A stretch of 39,673 nt of DNA from Candidatus Bathyarchaeota archaeon (GTDB lineage: Archaea; Thermoproteota; Bathyarchaeia; Bathyarchaeales; Bathycorpusculaceae), in contig JAOUPS010000006.1 in NCBI GenBank assembly GCA_029879735.1, positions 1-39,673 of the forward strand. Direction: 5' to 3'. The translations under genes and the position numbers were made by a program. This document shows positions 32,165 through 39,673 of this stretch, one piece after another. Position 1 is the stretch's first letter. Each line of letters begins with the position of its first letter. The notes beneath the pieces are model-generated. The model worked only from the letters and a program-made list of their open reading frames with translations, was not told where the DNA came from and did not search any database.

Positions 32165-32827
32165 TTGTCAGAAAGATTTGGTAAAAAATGGGAAGAGAGA
32201 CGCGACGAGCAACCCTTCAAGAAACGCATGCAAGACGTAGTGAGACCGCCAGGTCCATTAAAGCCAAGACTCAACATGGCGGTCAGACGCATAGATATGC
32301 AAGTGCAAAAACTGGACCAGGCCACCGATAGATTCAGCATAAGGGACAAATCGATATTCGCAAGAATTGTGGATGCCTACACAAAACATGACATGGCGCG
32401 AGCAAACGTCTTTGCCAATGAGCTGGCTGAGATAAGAAAGATGGAAAGGATGATTATGCATGCCCGACTTGCCCTCGAACAAATTGTGTTGAGATTACGA
32501 ACAGTATCAGAGCTTGGAGATGTAGTTTCAACTCTCGGTCCAGCAATAGGCGTTTTAAGAGCGGTTAGGACAGGGATGGCGAACATTTTCCCCGAAGCGG
32601 AAAGCGAGTTGGGTCAGATAGGCGATATATTAAGCGGAATAATGATGGAAGCTGGAGAAAGCACGGGGATGACAATAAACTTTCAATCAACTGGTGAAGA
32701 CGCCCAGAAAATTCTCACAGAAGCAGCAGCGGTTGCAGAACAAAAAGTCAAAGAGAAGTTCCCAGAGTTGCCAGCGGGAATCCCTTCAGTGCCGTTAGGC
32801 GAAAAATCCCCTGCTGAAACATCTTAG
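32165..32827 (+). CDS. cdvB: ESCRT-III-like division protein CdvB (no winged helix)
   Basis: 220 residues from TTG 32165, seven bases after GGAGGT; an upstream start at 32093 is rejected. The N-terminal SERFGKKWEERRDEQPFKKR with RPPGPLKPRL, then the basic helix hairpin RRIDMQVQKLDQATDRFSIRD and RANVFANELAEIRKMERM, are ESCRT-III core. A helical region with SELGQIGDILS follows. The C-terminus FPELPAGIPSVPLGEK resembles a proline-rich MIM2 motif that binds the Vps4 MIT domain. CdvB polymers constrict the membrane at division. It lacks the C-terminal winged helix that recruits CdvB to CdvA, so it probably depends on the paralogue at 33635. First gene of the cdv cluster. Confidence 0.9.
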   Translation: MSERFGKKWEERRDEQPFKKRMQDVVRPPGPLKPRLNMAVRRIDMQVQKLDQATDRFSIRDKSIFARIVDAYTKHDMARANVFANELAEIRKMERMIMHARLALEQIVLRLRTVSELGDVVSTLGPAIGVLRAVRTGMANIFPEAESELGQIGDILSGIMMEAGESTGMTINFQSTGEDAQKILTEAAAVAEQKVKEKFPELPAGIPSVPLGEKSPAETS

Positions 32828-32853
32828 ATTCAAACGCACAGGAGACGACTCTT

Positions 32854-33603
32854 ATGACGCAAAATCCCAATCTTTTTCTATCAATCGGCAAACAAGTAAA
32901 AGACGAGTATGGACGCATAATTGGCAGAGTCACATCTTTCGCCGTAAATCCAAACGGTAGAGTTGATTCAATCTATATGGAGCAAGGCGACGGCAGGTTT
33001 ATAAAATGTCTTACGGAAAGCCTGAAGGTTGAAGGTTCAGAGATAACTCTTCTCTCCAAACTAAAAATGGGAATTACAACTCTTTGCGATCAAATCCCAC
33101 TGATATGGCGTAAAGACCAAGCTCTAAAAGGGCTGTTGGATAAAAAGAAGATTTCACCCGAAGTATACGAAGACGTGCATAACAGTTTTGAAGGGGTCTT
33201 AAACCAGCTGAAAAGCGAAGCCCAAACTCTAATAGACGAGATTGATAAGGAAACTGCTAGGTGCTTCCAAGAAATTAAGGAATTAAACTATGCTTTAGTC
33301 AATCTTGAAATTGAGCATGAGATAGGGAAAATCGATGAGCAATCCTACCAGACGGCCTTCACAATGATACAGGAATGTCTAAAAAGGGTTAACATGGAGA
33401 AAAGTGACTTAGAAGCAACGAAGAATAATCTTTCAAACATCCTTCTCGGAGAAACACCACCACCACAGACAGAACAGGAAACCAAGGAAGAGCCCACGGA
33501 AGAATTGAAAGCTCAGGAGGAGGCCCCTACTCCCCCGTCTCAAAGTCTTCCGGAGCCACCAGTAGTAGTTTACGTGAAAGAAATAGGCGAGTCAGGCATT
33601 TAG
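32854..33603 (+). CDS. cdvA: Division protein CdvA (PRC barrel plus coiled coil)
   Basis: 249 residues. Residues ~5-70 form a PRC-barrel beta domain (IGKQVKDEYGRIIGRVTSFA). Residues ~85-200 form a long coiled coil (LLDKKKISPEVYED to MEKSDLEATKNNLSNIL). A proline/glutamate linker ends in VVVYVKEIGESGI. In Sulfolobus CdvA such a C-terminal peptide (E3B) binds the CdvB winged helix, and the same job is likely here with the cdvB2 product. CdvA binds membrane and DNA and marks the division site first. ATG start. Lies 26 bp after cdvB. The order cdvB-cdvA-cdvB2-cdvC differs from the crenarchaeal cdvA-B-C. Confidence 0.9.
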   Translation: MTQNPNLFLSIGKQVKDEYGRIIGRVTSFAVNPNGRVDSIYMEQGDGRFIKCLTESLKVEGSEITLLSKLKMGITTLCDQIPLIWRKDQALKGLLDKKKISPEVYEDVHNSFEGVLNQLKSEAQTLIDEIDKETARCFQEIKELNYALVNLEIEHEIGKIDEQSYQTAFTMIQECLKRVNMEKSDLEATKNNLSNILLGETPPPQTEQETKEEPTEELKAQEEAPTPPSQSLPEPPVVVYVKEIGESGI

Positions 33604-33634
33604 GCTAGCATCGTAGCGGGCGGAGGGAGTCAAC

Positions 33635-34522
33635 ATCAAGAACATTTTCCAAAAAAACCCTCCACCAACACGGGAAGTAATCGGTAAGTCAATGCATAAA
33701 CTGAAAATCCAACAACACAAAATTGAACAAGTGTCCTTCAGACTGAAGGAAAGAAACAAAAGTCTGTTTCAAACGTGCATTGGTGCCCTAAAAAGCAACA
33801 ATAAAGGTAGAGCTACAATATGTGCAAATGAAATAGCAGAAGTCAAGAAGCTGATAAGTTTTCTTTACCATGTGGAACTGGCGATCGAACGAGTAATCCT
33901 CAGACTTGAGACAATAAGGGAACTGAGCGACATAATTATCGACTTGAAACCGGCGTTAAGGCTGCTTCAAAAAGTTTCAAAACAGCTCTTTGAAGTCTTA
34001 CCGGATGTTTCGTCAGAACTAGGTAGAATTAACGATGTGATAAGCGAAACTCTCCACTCAACAAGAATAACAGCTGACGAGTCACTGATTCCAGTAAACA
34101 CGATGACACCCGGCGGAGAGGAAATACTAAAAGAAGTCTCAAGCTTCCTGGAACAAAAAGCAGCTGAGAAGCTCCCTGAACCGCCCGCCACCATAGAAAC
34201 CCCCGAGCAAGCCCCTGTTAAACAAATGGTTGCGTTGACAGCAGTGTGTTCACAAACAGTTGGTCAGCAAACCGTCGAAACAGAAACGGATTCTTCTCAA
34301 GACCTCTTTTCTTATAAAACAGCGGAAATTGAAGAAGTTTCGATAAGAGTTGAAAAGACCCCGCTTGAAGATGCCCTCTTCGAATACGTTAGGAAAAGCA
34401 AAGGAGAAGTTGACTTAATGCGGTGCTCCCTTGAATTGGAGGCTTCATGTGAGGAAATTAAAGAAGCGCTTGAAAACTTGGGAGCTAAAGGTAAAATAAA
34501 GATTGAAGCCAAAGCTAGGTGA
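33635..34522 (+). CDS. cdvB2: ESCRT-III-like CdvB paralogue with winged helix; non-canonical start
   Basis: ATG 33692 gives 276 residues but cuts off part of the ESCRT-III core. The frame upstream is open and aligns with cdvB (PTREVIGKSMHKLKIQQHK beside LKPRLNMAVRRIDMQVQKL). It has no ATG, GTG or TTG back to the TAG at about 33614. GGAGGG at 33622-33627 is seven bases before an ATC at 33635, which would give 295 residues starting MKNIFQKNPPPTREV. So an ATC start, or a mutated/misread ATG, is likely. The core spans ~20-150, then a proline-rich linker (LPEPPATIETPEQAP), then a winged helix (LEDALFEYVRKSKGEVDLMR to LGAKGKIKIEAK) that should bind CdvA. Cysteines in the linker are unusual. The end overlaps the cdvC start region. 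Confidence 0.87.
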   Translation: MKNIFQKNPPPTREVIGKSMHKLKIQQHKIEQVSFRLKERNKSLFQTCIGALKSNNKGRATICANEIAEVKKLISFLYHVELAIERVILRLETIRELSDIIIDLKPALRLLQKVSKQLFEVLPDVSSELGRINDVISETLHSTRITADESLIPVNTMTPGGEEILKEVSSFLEQKAAEKLPEPPATIETPEQAPVKQMVALTAVCSQTVGQQTVETETDSSQDLFSYKTAEIEEVSIRVEKTPLEDALFEYVRKSKGEVDLMRCSLELEASCEEIKEALENLGAKGKIKIEAKAR

Positions 34523-34527
34523 ACGTT

Positions 34528-35694
34528 ATGAGTGCTTCACAAGAACTGGAAAAATCCGTAACCAGTTGTGCCATGGAAGCCGTCCGCTTAGACAATCAAG
34601 GTTCAAAGGGTATGGCGGTAACAATGTATCAGAAAGCCATAGCAGGCCTCCTGAGGCTCGTCCAATTATATCCAGAATACAGCCTGAACAAAGTTTACAT
34701 ACAAAGGGCAATAGCCTATCAGGAAAGAATAAAGACATTGCAAGGTGCGTTAGCACCTATTGAACCGCAAGCAGAAACCAAAGAAACAGTCGGAGGTACA
34801 GAAACCACTGAAGGCGAAAAAGCGAGCTACGAAGAACTCATATTGAAGGAAAAACCGGACGTGAGATGGGAAGAAGTCGTTGGACTCGAACATGCAAAAA
34901 GGGCGGTAAAGGAAGCCATAGTCTACCCGGTTCAGAGACCAGACCTGTTCCCATTGGGGTGGCCTAGAGGAATCCTCCTATTTGGACCGCCAGGCTGTGG
35001 AAAAACGCTGTTAGCGGCTGCGGTGGCCACGGAGATGGAGGCGACCTTCGTCTCTATTGATGCCGCCTCAATAATGTCTAAGTGGTTAGGTGAAGCCGAA
35101 AAGAATGTTGCCAGACTTTTCGGTTCAGCTAGAAAGTCGGCTATAGAAGGAAAACCAGCCATAGTTTTCATTGACGAGTTAGACTCTCTCATGGGAAAAC
35201 GTTCAAGCGAAGTCGGCGGTGAAGTTCGTGTTCGAAATCAATTCTTGAAAGAGATGGACGGCATTATAGATAAGGGCAAAAATCTTCACATTTACGTTAT
35301 TGGAGCAACAAACAAGCCATGGGACTTGGACTGGCCCTTCATAAGAAGATTCCAAAAAAGGATTTTGGTGCCGCTTCCCGATCATCACGCCCGCCTGATG
35401 ATGCTTAAACTTTACACGAGCAATCTGCAGTTGGCTCCTGATGTTGACTTGCATGAGTTGGCTAGGCTCTCAGAAGGATTTTCTGGAAGTGACATAAGGG
35501 ATGTGTGCCAAGCGGTGCATTTAAAGGTCATAGGCGATTTCTTCGAGTCGGGTCAAGCTGCTGATAAGTTGGCTAACCCGAGATCATTGAGGATGAGTGA
35601 CTTCCGACAAATACTTGAAGAAAGAAAACCAAGCGTTTCCCTCGACATGCTGACTCTATACAACAGATGGTTTGACGCCTTTAAAGCTCTATAA
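34528..35694 (+). CDS. cdvC: Vps4-type AAA ATPase CdvC
   Basis: 388 residues from ATG 34528, five bases after TAGGTGA. A GTG at 34519 overlaps the Shine-Dalgarno and is less likely. Residues ~1-75 form an MIT three-helix domain (AMEAVRLDNQGSKGMAVTMY), which binds the MIM motifs of CdvB proteins. The AAA module has Walker A GPPGCGKT (153-160), pore loop SKWLGEAEKNV, Walker B IVFIDELD (212-219), a sensor region GATNKPWDLD with an arginine finger in FIRRFQKRI, and a Vps4-like C-terminal helix. It disassembles ESCRT-III filaments using ATP. Last gene of the cluster, followed by a hairpin. Confidence 0.95.
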   Translation: MSASQELEKSVTSCAMEAVRLDNQGSKGMAVTMYQKAIAGLLRLVQLYPEYSLNKVYIQRAIAYQERIKTLQGALAPIEPQAETKETVGGTETTEGEKASYEELILKEKPDVRWEEVVGLEHAKRAVKEAIVYPVQRPDLFPLGWPRGILLFGPPGCGKTLLAAAVATEMEATFVSIDAASIMSKWLGEAEKNVARLFGSARKSAIEGKPAIVFIDELDSLMGKRSSEVGGEVRVRNQFLKEMDGIIDKGKNLHIYVIGATNKPWDLDWPFIRRFQKRILVPLPDHHARLMMLKLYTSNLQLAPDVDLHELARLSEGFSGSDIRDVCQAVHLKVIGDFFESGQAADKLANPRSLRMSDFRQILEERKPSVSLDMLTLYNRWFDAFKAL

Positions 35695-35745
35695 GGGGAG
35701 GTGAAGCGTCAAGTTTTAGGGAGCCGCCAAATGGTGGAGAGGTTT

Positions 35746-35777
35746 GGAGAATCCCTCTTCTTTTTGAAGAGCTCTCC
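35746..35777. terminator. Hairpin between convergent cdvC and the mobB operon
   Basis: GGAGA, bulge ATCC, CTCTTC, loop TTTTT, GAAGAG, bulge C, TCTCC: two stacked stems of 5 and 6 bp between cdvC (ending 35694) and the minus-strand 59-residue gene (ending 35827). It is symmetrical enough to work for either strand. Archaeal termination depends mainly on T-rich tracts, so this is a candidate only. Confidence 0.45.
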
Positions 35778-35826
35778 TTTCTCCCTTCGGATAAGCTCTA
35801 AACCCCACAGTCAACCGCAAGAGGAA

Positions 35827-36006
35827 TCATGTGGCGGCTCTCTTAACGTTTATCTCAACACTTTCGTCGCCTTGAATTTCGGTGCCTTTCAAAGTTGAGA
35901 GCATAGCTAGAAGGGTTTTTCTTATTATTCTCTGAACGAACGGGTGCATGGGCAAATTTTTCCCATCAATCTTGACTATCAGCTTTCCCTTAGCTTTTTC
36001 TTGCAA
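35827..36006 (-). CDS. 59-residue conserved-looking small protein after mobB
   Basis: A TTG start at 36006 lies inside the last codons of mobB, just after GGAG, and the frame runs to TGA at 35827. The product reads LQEKAKGKLIVKIDGKNLPM, then HPFVQRIIRKTLLAMLS, then TLKGTEIQGDESVEINVKRAAT. The beta-helix-beta pattern and absence of low complexity make it look real. It overlaps mobB by 17 bp, which suggests translational coupling. Family not recognised; a role with molybdopterin or tungstopterin enzymes is a guess from context. Confidence 0.6.
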   Translation of the reverse strand: MQEKAKGKLIVKIDGKNLPMHPFVQRIIRKTLLAMLSTLKGTEIQGDESVEINVKRAAT

Positions 36007-36517
36007 CTTTCTCCACCATATCTACGATTTTTTCCGAATTCCTAAGCACGTCTATGTATGGGACTTTCAAATTTAGAGTTTCTGTTGAGTGGGGTCCTGT
36101 GAAAGCCAATATAGGTTCAAAATTTTCTGAGGCTTTTAAGGCTTCTTCGGAAGATTTCACTGTTACAATTTTGGGCACATCACGATTCTTGCGTACAAGT
36201 TTTCTGAACCCCTCTAAGAGAACCAAGTTAGCGTTTTTGCATCTCTGCAAGATTTCTTCCAGCGAAAAACTTGTTGCATCCACCTTTTCTATGGTGGATA
36301 TCTCACTCGATGCCACGCTAACGATCGTCTTGGCTCCTGACTGGGCAAACCTCCATGTGTCTTTCCCTTCTCTGTCTATTGTGAAGTTTGATTCAGGAAT
36401 GTGTTTTACTGCCGCAACATTGTAGCCTCTTTTCGTCAGCTCCTTCGTTAATACTTCTATTGTGGTTGTCTTTCCAGAACTCTTGCTTCCAACAACAGCG
36501 ATGACAGTTGTTTTCAA
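35990..36517 (-). CDS. mobB: Molybdopterin-guanine dinucleotide biosynthesis protein MobB
   Basis: 175 residues, the usual size. P-loop GSKSSGKTT at 10-18, AAVKHIPESNFTIDREGKDTWRFAQSGA (MobB signature with His, Asp and Trp-Arg), and LVLLEGFRK as the Walker B-like segment. MobB is a GTP-binding partner of MobA, which attaches GMP to molybdopterin to make the dinucleotide cofactor. In anaerobic archaea the cofactor serves tungsten or molybdenum enzymes such as formate or formylmethanofuran dehydrogenases. TTG start, 16 bp after the regulator gene. Confidence 0.9.
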   Translation of the reverse strand: MKTTVIAVVGSKSSGKTTTIEVLTKELTKRGYNVAAVKHIPESNFTIDREGKDTWRFAQSGAKTIVSVASSEISTIEKVDATSFSLEEILQRCKNANLVLLEGFRKLVRKNRDVPKIVTVKSSEEALKASENFEPILAFTGPHSTETLNLKVPYIDVLRNSEKIVDMVEKVARKS

Positions 36518-36533
36518 ATATTTCGCCCTCTGC

Positions 36534-37013
36534 TTATTTCATTTCTTCCGTGAAGATATTCTCTAATGTTTTTTTGTTTACATGCAATTTTTCTGAAAGG
36601 GCCTTCACCCACCTCATGTATGCTTTAAAACTGTTCTGCAATATTTCTGCCTTCTCTCCTCGGGACAAATCTTTCTCTTCTGCAAGCAACAAAGCAAACC
36701 ACTTACCTACGTCTGAGAGTTGATAAGCTTTAACCCATACTATACGCCCTTTTTTTTCAATTTTCTCCATATACTCGCTCAAAACCCCAAGCTTGGTTAA
36801 CGACTTCAAATTTCCAATAATCGTCTTGTTAGAATAGGCAAGCTTTCTAACGAGGTCCTTTTGATAAATTATGTTTGAAACACCTTGGCTGAGTGAAAAT
36901 CTTAAGATATCAACAGCTGCTTTTGAACCAAAGATCGCACCTAATATTTTATTTTTCTGTTCTGTTGGAAGAAACACTACATACGGATGTAAATCTACGT
37001 TCAAGTCGCTCAC
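36534..37013 (-). CDS. Winged-helix DNA-binding protein
   Basis: 159 residues. The central winged helix spans about 27-95: GSKAAVDILRFSLSQG, DLVRKLAYSNKTIIGNLKSL as the helix-turn-helix, then the wing GRIVWVKAYQLSD. A helical C-terminus (LLAEEKDLSRGEKAEILQ) is probably for dimerisation. GTG start. First gene of the minus-strand operon with mobB. Probably a transcription regulator; ligand and targets are not visible. Confidence 0.8.
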   Translation of the reverse strand: MSDLNVDLHPYVVFLPTEQKNKILGAIFGSKAAVDILRFSLSQGVSNIIYQKDLVRKLAYSNKTIIGNLKSLTKLGVLSEYMEKIEKKGRIVWVKAYQLSDVGKWFALLLAEEKDLSRGEKAEILQNSFKAYMRWVKALSEKLHVNKKTLENIFTEEMK

Positions 37014-37102
37014 TCTGAGAGTGTCTGTTCCTAACTTATCTTAAGCGTTGCGGCTGCTTCCGAGCAGTAGGCTTTTTAAGGTTTCAACGAAATTCTATCA
37101 AG

Positions 37103-38140
37103 GTGTTTCAGACGGTTATGCCGAAGAGTTGGGTCCCAACTGATGGAGACACATTCGTAGCTAAAGAGGGGTTTATATTTAATGTGTTCGGATATGAACA
37201 CCCGAGCAACCGGGTTTTCGCCTTCCTAAAATACATTCCCTCTAAATTCAAGAAGCTTTTTAATGTCCGCTTTTTAGAAAGAACTTGGAAGTCCGAAAGA
37301 CTGAAACTTTTCAGAGCTGAAAAACTCTACACCGCACAAAATTATCAAACATTCCTTGAGACTTTTCGAAACAATTTTCCAAATTACGTTTATTTTTGTC
37401 CGTTCAGAGAAAAAGAAGTGATCAGCACGCCGCTGAATTCTATCAAAAAAGTTTATGTTCCAAAGGAATGCTTGCGTTGGCTAATACGGATCAAAAGTAA
37501 GGATAGCTTGCAGGAGATGACATTAGACCTTATTGATTTGCTGTCCAGCGAATCAGGCATTTCCGTAGATGATTTCGGCGTCCATGGCTCCATTGCCTTG
37601 AATATGCACACGCCACGTTCAGATATGGACATTGTTGTGTATGGAGCACAAAATTTCCGTAGACTGGAGAAAACGATAGATAAGCTTGTTAAAACTGGAA
37701 CGTTAGGCTATGTATTTAACAATCGTTTAGATGTAGCTAGACGATATAAAGGTCGATATCTGGACAAGATTTTCATGTATAACGCGGTTCGCAAACCAGA
37801 AGAGATCGGTTCAAGGTATGGAACATACAAGTATTCGCCAGTAACCCACGTCAAGTTTCATTGCACGGTTAAAGATGATAGCGAAGCCATGTTTCGGCCA
37901 GCAATTTATAAGATTGAAAACTACGAGCTCGACAATGCATCTTCAACGTTATCTAAAGATGAAATTCCAAGACTTGTGGTTTCTATGATCGGATGCTACA
38001 GAAATGTTGCCAAAAAAGGAGATAAAATCGAGGTTTCAGGGATGCTGGAACGCGTTGAAAACATTGAAACAGGCGAAGTCTTCAATCAGGTAGTTGTTGG
38101 AACGGCGGCGAACGAGGATGAGTATATTTGGCCACTTTAA
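37103..38140 (+). CDS. Nucleotidyltransferase-fold protein, paralogue 1
   Basis: 345 residues from GTG 37103 (or 340 from ATG 37118). N-terminal domain: [23 protein letters not shown]. Central nucleotidyltransferase motif: [20 protein letters not shown], i.e. GS (162-163) then Asp174 and Asp176, the metal-binding pair of polymerase-beta-like transferases. The C-terminal beta domain ([35 protein letters not shown]) looks OB-like. It fits an archaeal family annotated only as predicted nucleotidyltransferases (COG1665-like, from memory). The substrate is unknown: RNA end modification or protein nucleotidylation are both possible. Paralogues follow at 38128 and, reversed, at 39204. Confidence 0.75.
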   Translation: MFQTVMPKSWVPTDGDTFVAKEGFIFNVFGYEHPSNRVFAFLKYIPSKFKKLFNVRFLERTWKSERLKLFRAEKLYTAQNYQTFLETFRNNFPNYVYFCPFREKEVISTPLNSIKKVYVPKECLRWLIRIKSKDSLQEMTLDLIDLLSSESGISVDDFGVHGSIALNMHTPRSDMDIVVYGAQNFRRLEKTIDKLVKTGTLGYVFNNRLDVARRYKGRYLDKIFMYNAVRKPEEIGSRYGTYKYSPVTHVKFHCTVKDDSEAMFRPAIYKIENYELDNASSTLSKDEIPRLVVSMIGCYRNVAKKGDKIEVSGMLERVENIETGEVFNQVVVGTAANEDEYIWPL

Positions 38141-39198
38141 GGCTTAGAGACCGCGACGCAATAATAACAAAAGAAGGCTTAATCTTCCGTGTTTTCGGAT
38201 ACTCTCATCCGTCAAACGCCTACATTTGTGATGCTGAATATGCACCAACGGAAATTTTGAAATCCGACAATCCTAAGGCGTTTAGAACCAATGGAAAACG
38301 AGTTTGCTATAAGTTTTATGAGGATGAAGGCTGGCTGTTTATCAAAAACAATTTTCCACAACACATGATTTTGCACCAGGCACTGAAGAAGAAGGTTGTA
38401 GGCGTTGAATGCAAGAATATTGCGGAAGTGCGGAAACCAAAGGAAAGGCTTAGAAGATTGTTTGAAAAGGAGCAGAAAGATGAACTTCTTGAAGCTATGC
38501 AAAACGTTCTAGAAATCGCAGCCAAATATTCTGGCTTATCTGTGAACAATTTTGGTGTATTCGGCTCCTTGCTTCATGGGTTCTATAATCCAAGGTTTTC
38601 CGATGTGGACCTAATTGTCTATGGAAGAGGAAACGTGGCTAATATGCGTGAAACTTTGCAAGAACTATATCTGAAGAGAAGCTCTCCTCTTACCAACGAG
38701 TTTGCGAGTGATGAAGTTATTAGAGGGAAAAATTGGAGATTTCAGAATTATAGTCCTAGAGAATTTCTGTGGCATCAACGAAGGAAAATGATCTATGCGT
38801 TATTCACTGACGAAAAAAGTGGAAGAATGATCAAAGCAGAGTTTGAACCAGTAAAGAACTGGGGCGAAGTCAAAAACGAATATGACGCCAAGACAAGAGT
38901 CTCGCAGAAAGGCTGGGTTAAAATGTTTGCTTGTGTAACAGAAGACGATGATTCACCTTTTATTCCGTCAATTTACAGCATAAAACCTCTGGCTGTCTTG
39001 GATGGAGGAAAAGATGCTGGAAATGTCAAGCGCATTGTTTCCTACATGGAAGAGTTTAGGGTGCAAGTGCAGAAAGACGAGAAAATCTATGTTGAGGGAA
39101 ACCTCGAAGAAGTAATAATTCCTAGAAGAAGTTTCCATCAAATAGTATTAACATACTGCCCGAGATACTACGAGCAAGCCTTGAAAGTCGTATCCTAA
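38128..39198 (+). CDS. Nucleotidyltransferase-fold protein, paralogue 2
   Basis: 356 residues from TTG 38128, overlapping paralogue 1 by 13 bp, so the two are co-translated. Same domains: [23 protein letters not shown] at the N-terminus, catalytic [24 protein letters not shown] with GS (146-147), Asp159 and Asp161, and the C-terminal beta domain ([33 protein letters not shown]). Divergence from paralogue 1 is strong outside these motifs, so the products probably form a heteromer or have different substrates. No partner gene suggests a pathway. Confidence 0.75.
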   Translation: MATLRLRDRDAIITKEGLIFRVFGYSHPSNAYICDAEYAPTEILKSDNPKAFRTNGKRVCYKFYEDEGWLFIKNNFPQHMILHQALKKKVVGVECKNIAEVRKPKERLRRLFEKEQKDELLEAMQNVLEIAAKYSGLSVNNFGVFGSLLHGFYNPRFSDVDLIVYGRGNVANMRETLQELYLKRSSPLTNEFASDEVIRGKNWRFQNYSPREFLWHQRRKMIYALFTDEKSGRMIKAEFEPVKNWGEVKNEYDAKTRVSQKGWVKMFACVTEDDDSPFIPSIYSIKPLAVLDGGKDAGNVKRIVSYMEEFRVQVQKDEKIYVEGNLEEVIIPRRSFHQIVLTYCPRYYEQALKVVS

Positions 39199-39203
39199 CT
39201 GAG

Positions 39204-39673
39204 CTAGACTAGCACCATGTAGTCTGAAGGCCTATTCCCTAATAATAGCCGAAAATGTTCGCTTTTCTGCCTGTTATCTACAACACGTTCAATTTTTCCT
39301 TGTGCAATAATTATTTCGCCTATTCTTGCTTGTTCGCAAAATCTGCCTCGAAAAGAGGATATTTCTTCGATTGGGAAGTGAACTCCTTCGAGAAACTCCA
39401 CATCTTTGATTTCATAACTGCATGGTGTGAAGATAGCCTCTGAATTGTCTTCAACTTTCGCTTTGATTTTCGCATAGCCAACATTTTTATAACATATCTC
39501 ACCGTATTCGGTTTTCGTCTCGTCCCAGTCTTTGATGAATCGTATAAAATAGTCTCTATTTTCGAATTTGCCTTGCAATACCTTTCGCGATTCTGTTCGA
39601 ACAAAATCTTCGAAGGATGTTTGCGTGTCTTTAACTCGGAACTGAAAGAGCTCTTCCAATTCTTTTATGGAAT
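39204..39673 (-). CDS. Nucleotidyltransferase-family paralogue 3, C-terminal part (partial, off right edge)
   Basis: The frame is open to the window end. A TTG at 39659 would give 151 residues, but codons further upstream (SIKELEELFQF) continue without a stop, so the gene most likely begins outside. The visible part matches the C-terminal domains of paralogues 1 and 2: KIKAKVEDNSEAIFTPCSYE corresponds to [20 protein letters not shown], and GEIIIAQGKIERVVDN to [15 protein letters not shown]. It is on the opposite strand and converges on paralogue 2 with a 5-bp gap. The catalytic part is not visible. Confidence 0.7.
   Translation of the reverse strand, partial: SIKELEELFQFRVKDTQTSFEDFVRTESRKVLQGKFENRDYFIRFIKDWDETKTEYGEICYKNVGYAKIKAKVEDNSEAIFTPCSYEIKDVEFLEGVHFPIEEISSFRGRFCEQARIGEIIIAQGKIERVVDNRQKSEHFRLLLGNRPSDYMVLV

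Noticed and set aside
35701-35898. 65-codon plus-strand ORF after cdvC with an SD-like sequence
   Set aside because: Its GTG is part of the Shine-Dalgarno-like run, it overlaps the better-supported minus-strand 59-residue gene, and it spans the hairpin.

Overview
The window is archaeal, most likely from a TACK-group lineage; Bathyarchaeia is my best guess, inferred from gene content and not proven. Evidence: a Cdv/ESCRT-III division cluster with a PRC-barrel CdvA, a Vps4-type ATPase, an archaeal Lhr helicase, NucS, HdrA/FrhB/MvhD redox proteins, TATA-box promoters about 25-30 bp before likely transcription starts, Shine-Dalgarno sites complementary to archaeal 16S rRNA, and very frequent TTG and GTG starts. 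Coding density is high. No rRNA, tRNA, CRISPR array or insertion sequence was recognised.

Left region (1-9.2 kb): two tandem orphan NuoL-type antiporter genes (224-2275, 3097-5136). Each follows an identical 19-codon leader ORF. A winged-helix regulator (2300-2938) diverges from the second, and the start of a paralogous regulator gene diverges from the first at the window edge. An FrhB-like iron-sulfur flavoprotein follows (5448-6554), then a 1.1-kb non-coding stretch with a phased GAGAA array, then an FrhB homologue fused to a CBS pair (7633-9177). A fragment of nuoN and an orphan promoter at 5.2-5.36 kb record a past duplication or rearrangement.

Central operon (18.9 to 9.2 kb, minus strand): a complete complex I-like set in the order A-B-CD-H-I-J-K-L-M-N. 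Subunits B and CD keep hydrogenase-type cysteines (CxxC in B, CxxC twice in CD), so the complex is best read as a group 4 [NiFe]-hydrogenase-like machine with a full Nuo/Fpo-type membrane arm. Several ion-channel lysines of the antiporter subunits are replaced, some by acids. The FrhB-CBS protein, transcribed next in the same direction from its own promoter, is a candidate F420 or ferredoxin entry module.

Middle (19-28.4 kb): NucS mismatch endonuclease with a tiny overlapping gene, a methyltransferase, rubrerythrin, and a three-gene redox operon of a six-cluster polyferredoxin, HdrA, and HdrA fused to MvhD, with no HdrB or HdrC nearby. An MFS transporter converges on it. Together with the complex this points to anaerobic ferredoxin/F420/H2 energy metabolism.

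Right (28.5-39.7 kb): an Lhr-family helicase, a small membrane protein, the division cluster cdvB-cdvA-cdvB2-cdvC, an oppositely oriented operon of a winged-helix regulator, MobB and an unlisted 59-residue protein, then three paralogous nucleotidyltransferase-like genes, the last running off the window.

Several genes start at places a naive ORF caller would miss: rubrerythrin, cdvB, cdvC, nuoK and nuoI need shorter starts, nuoB needs a frameshift, and cdvB2 appears to need a non-canonical ATC start.
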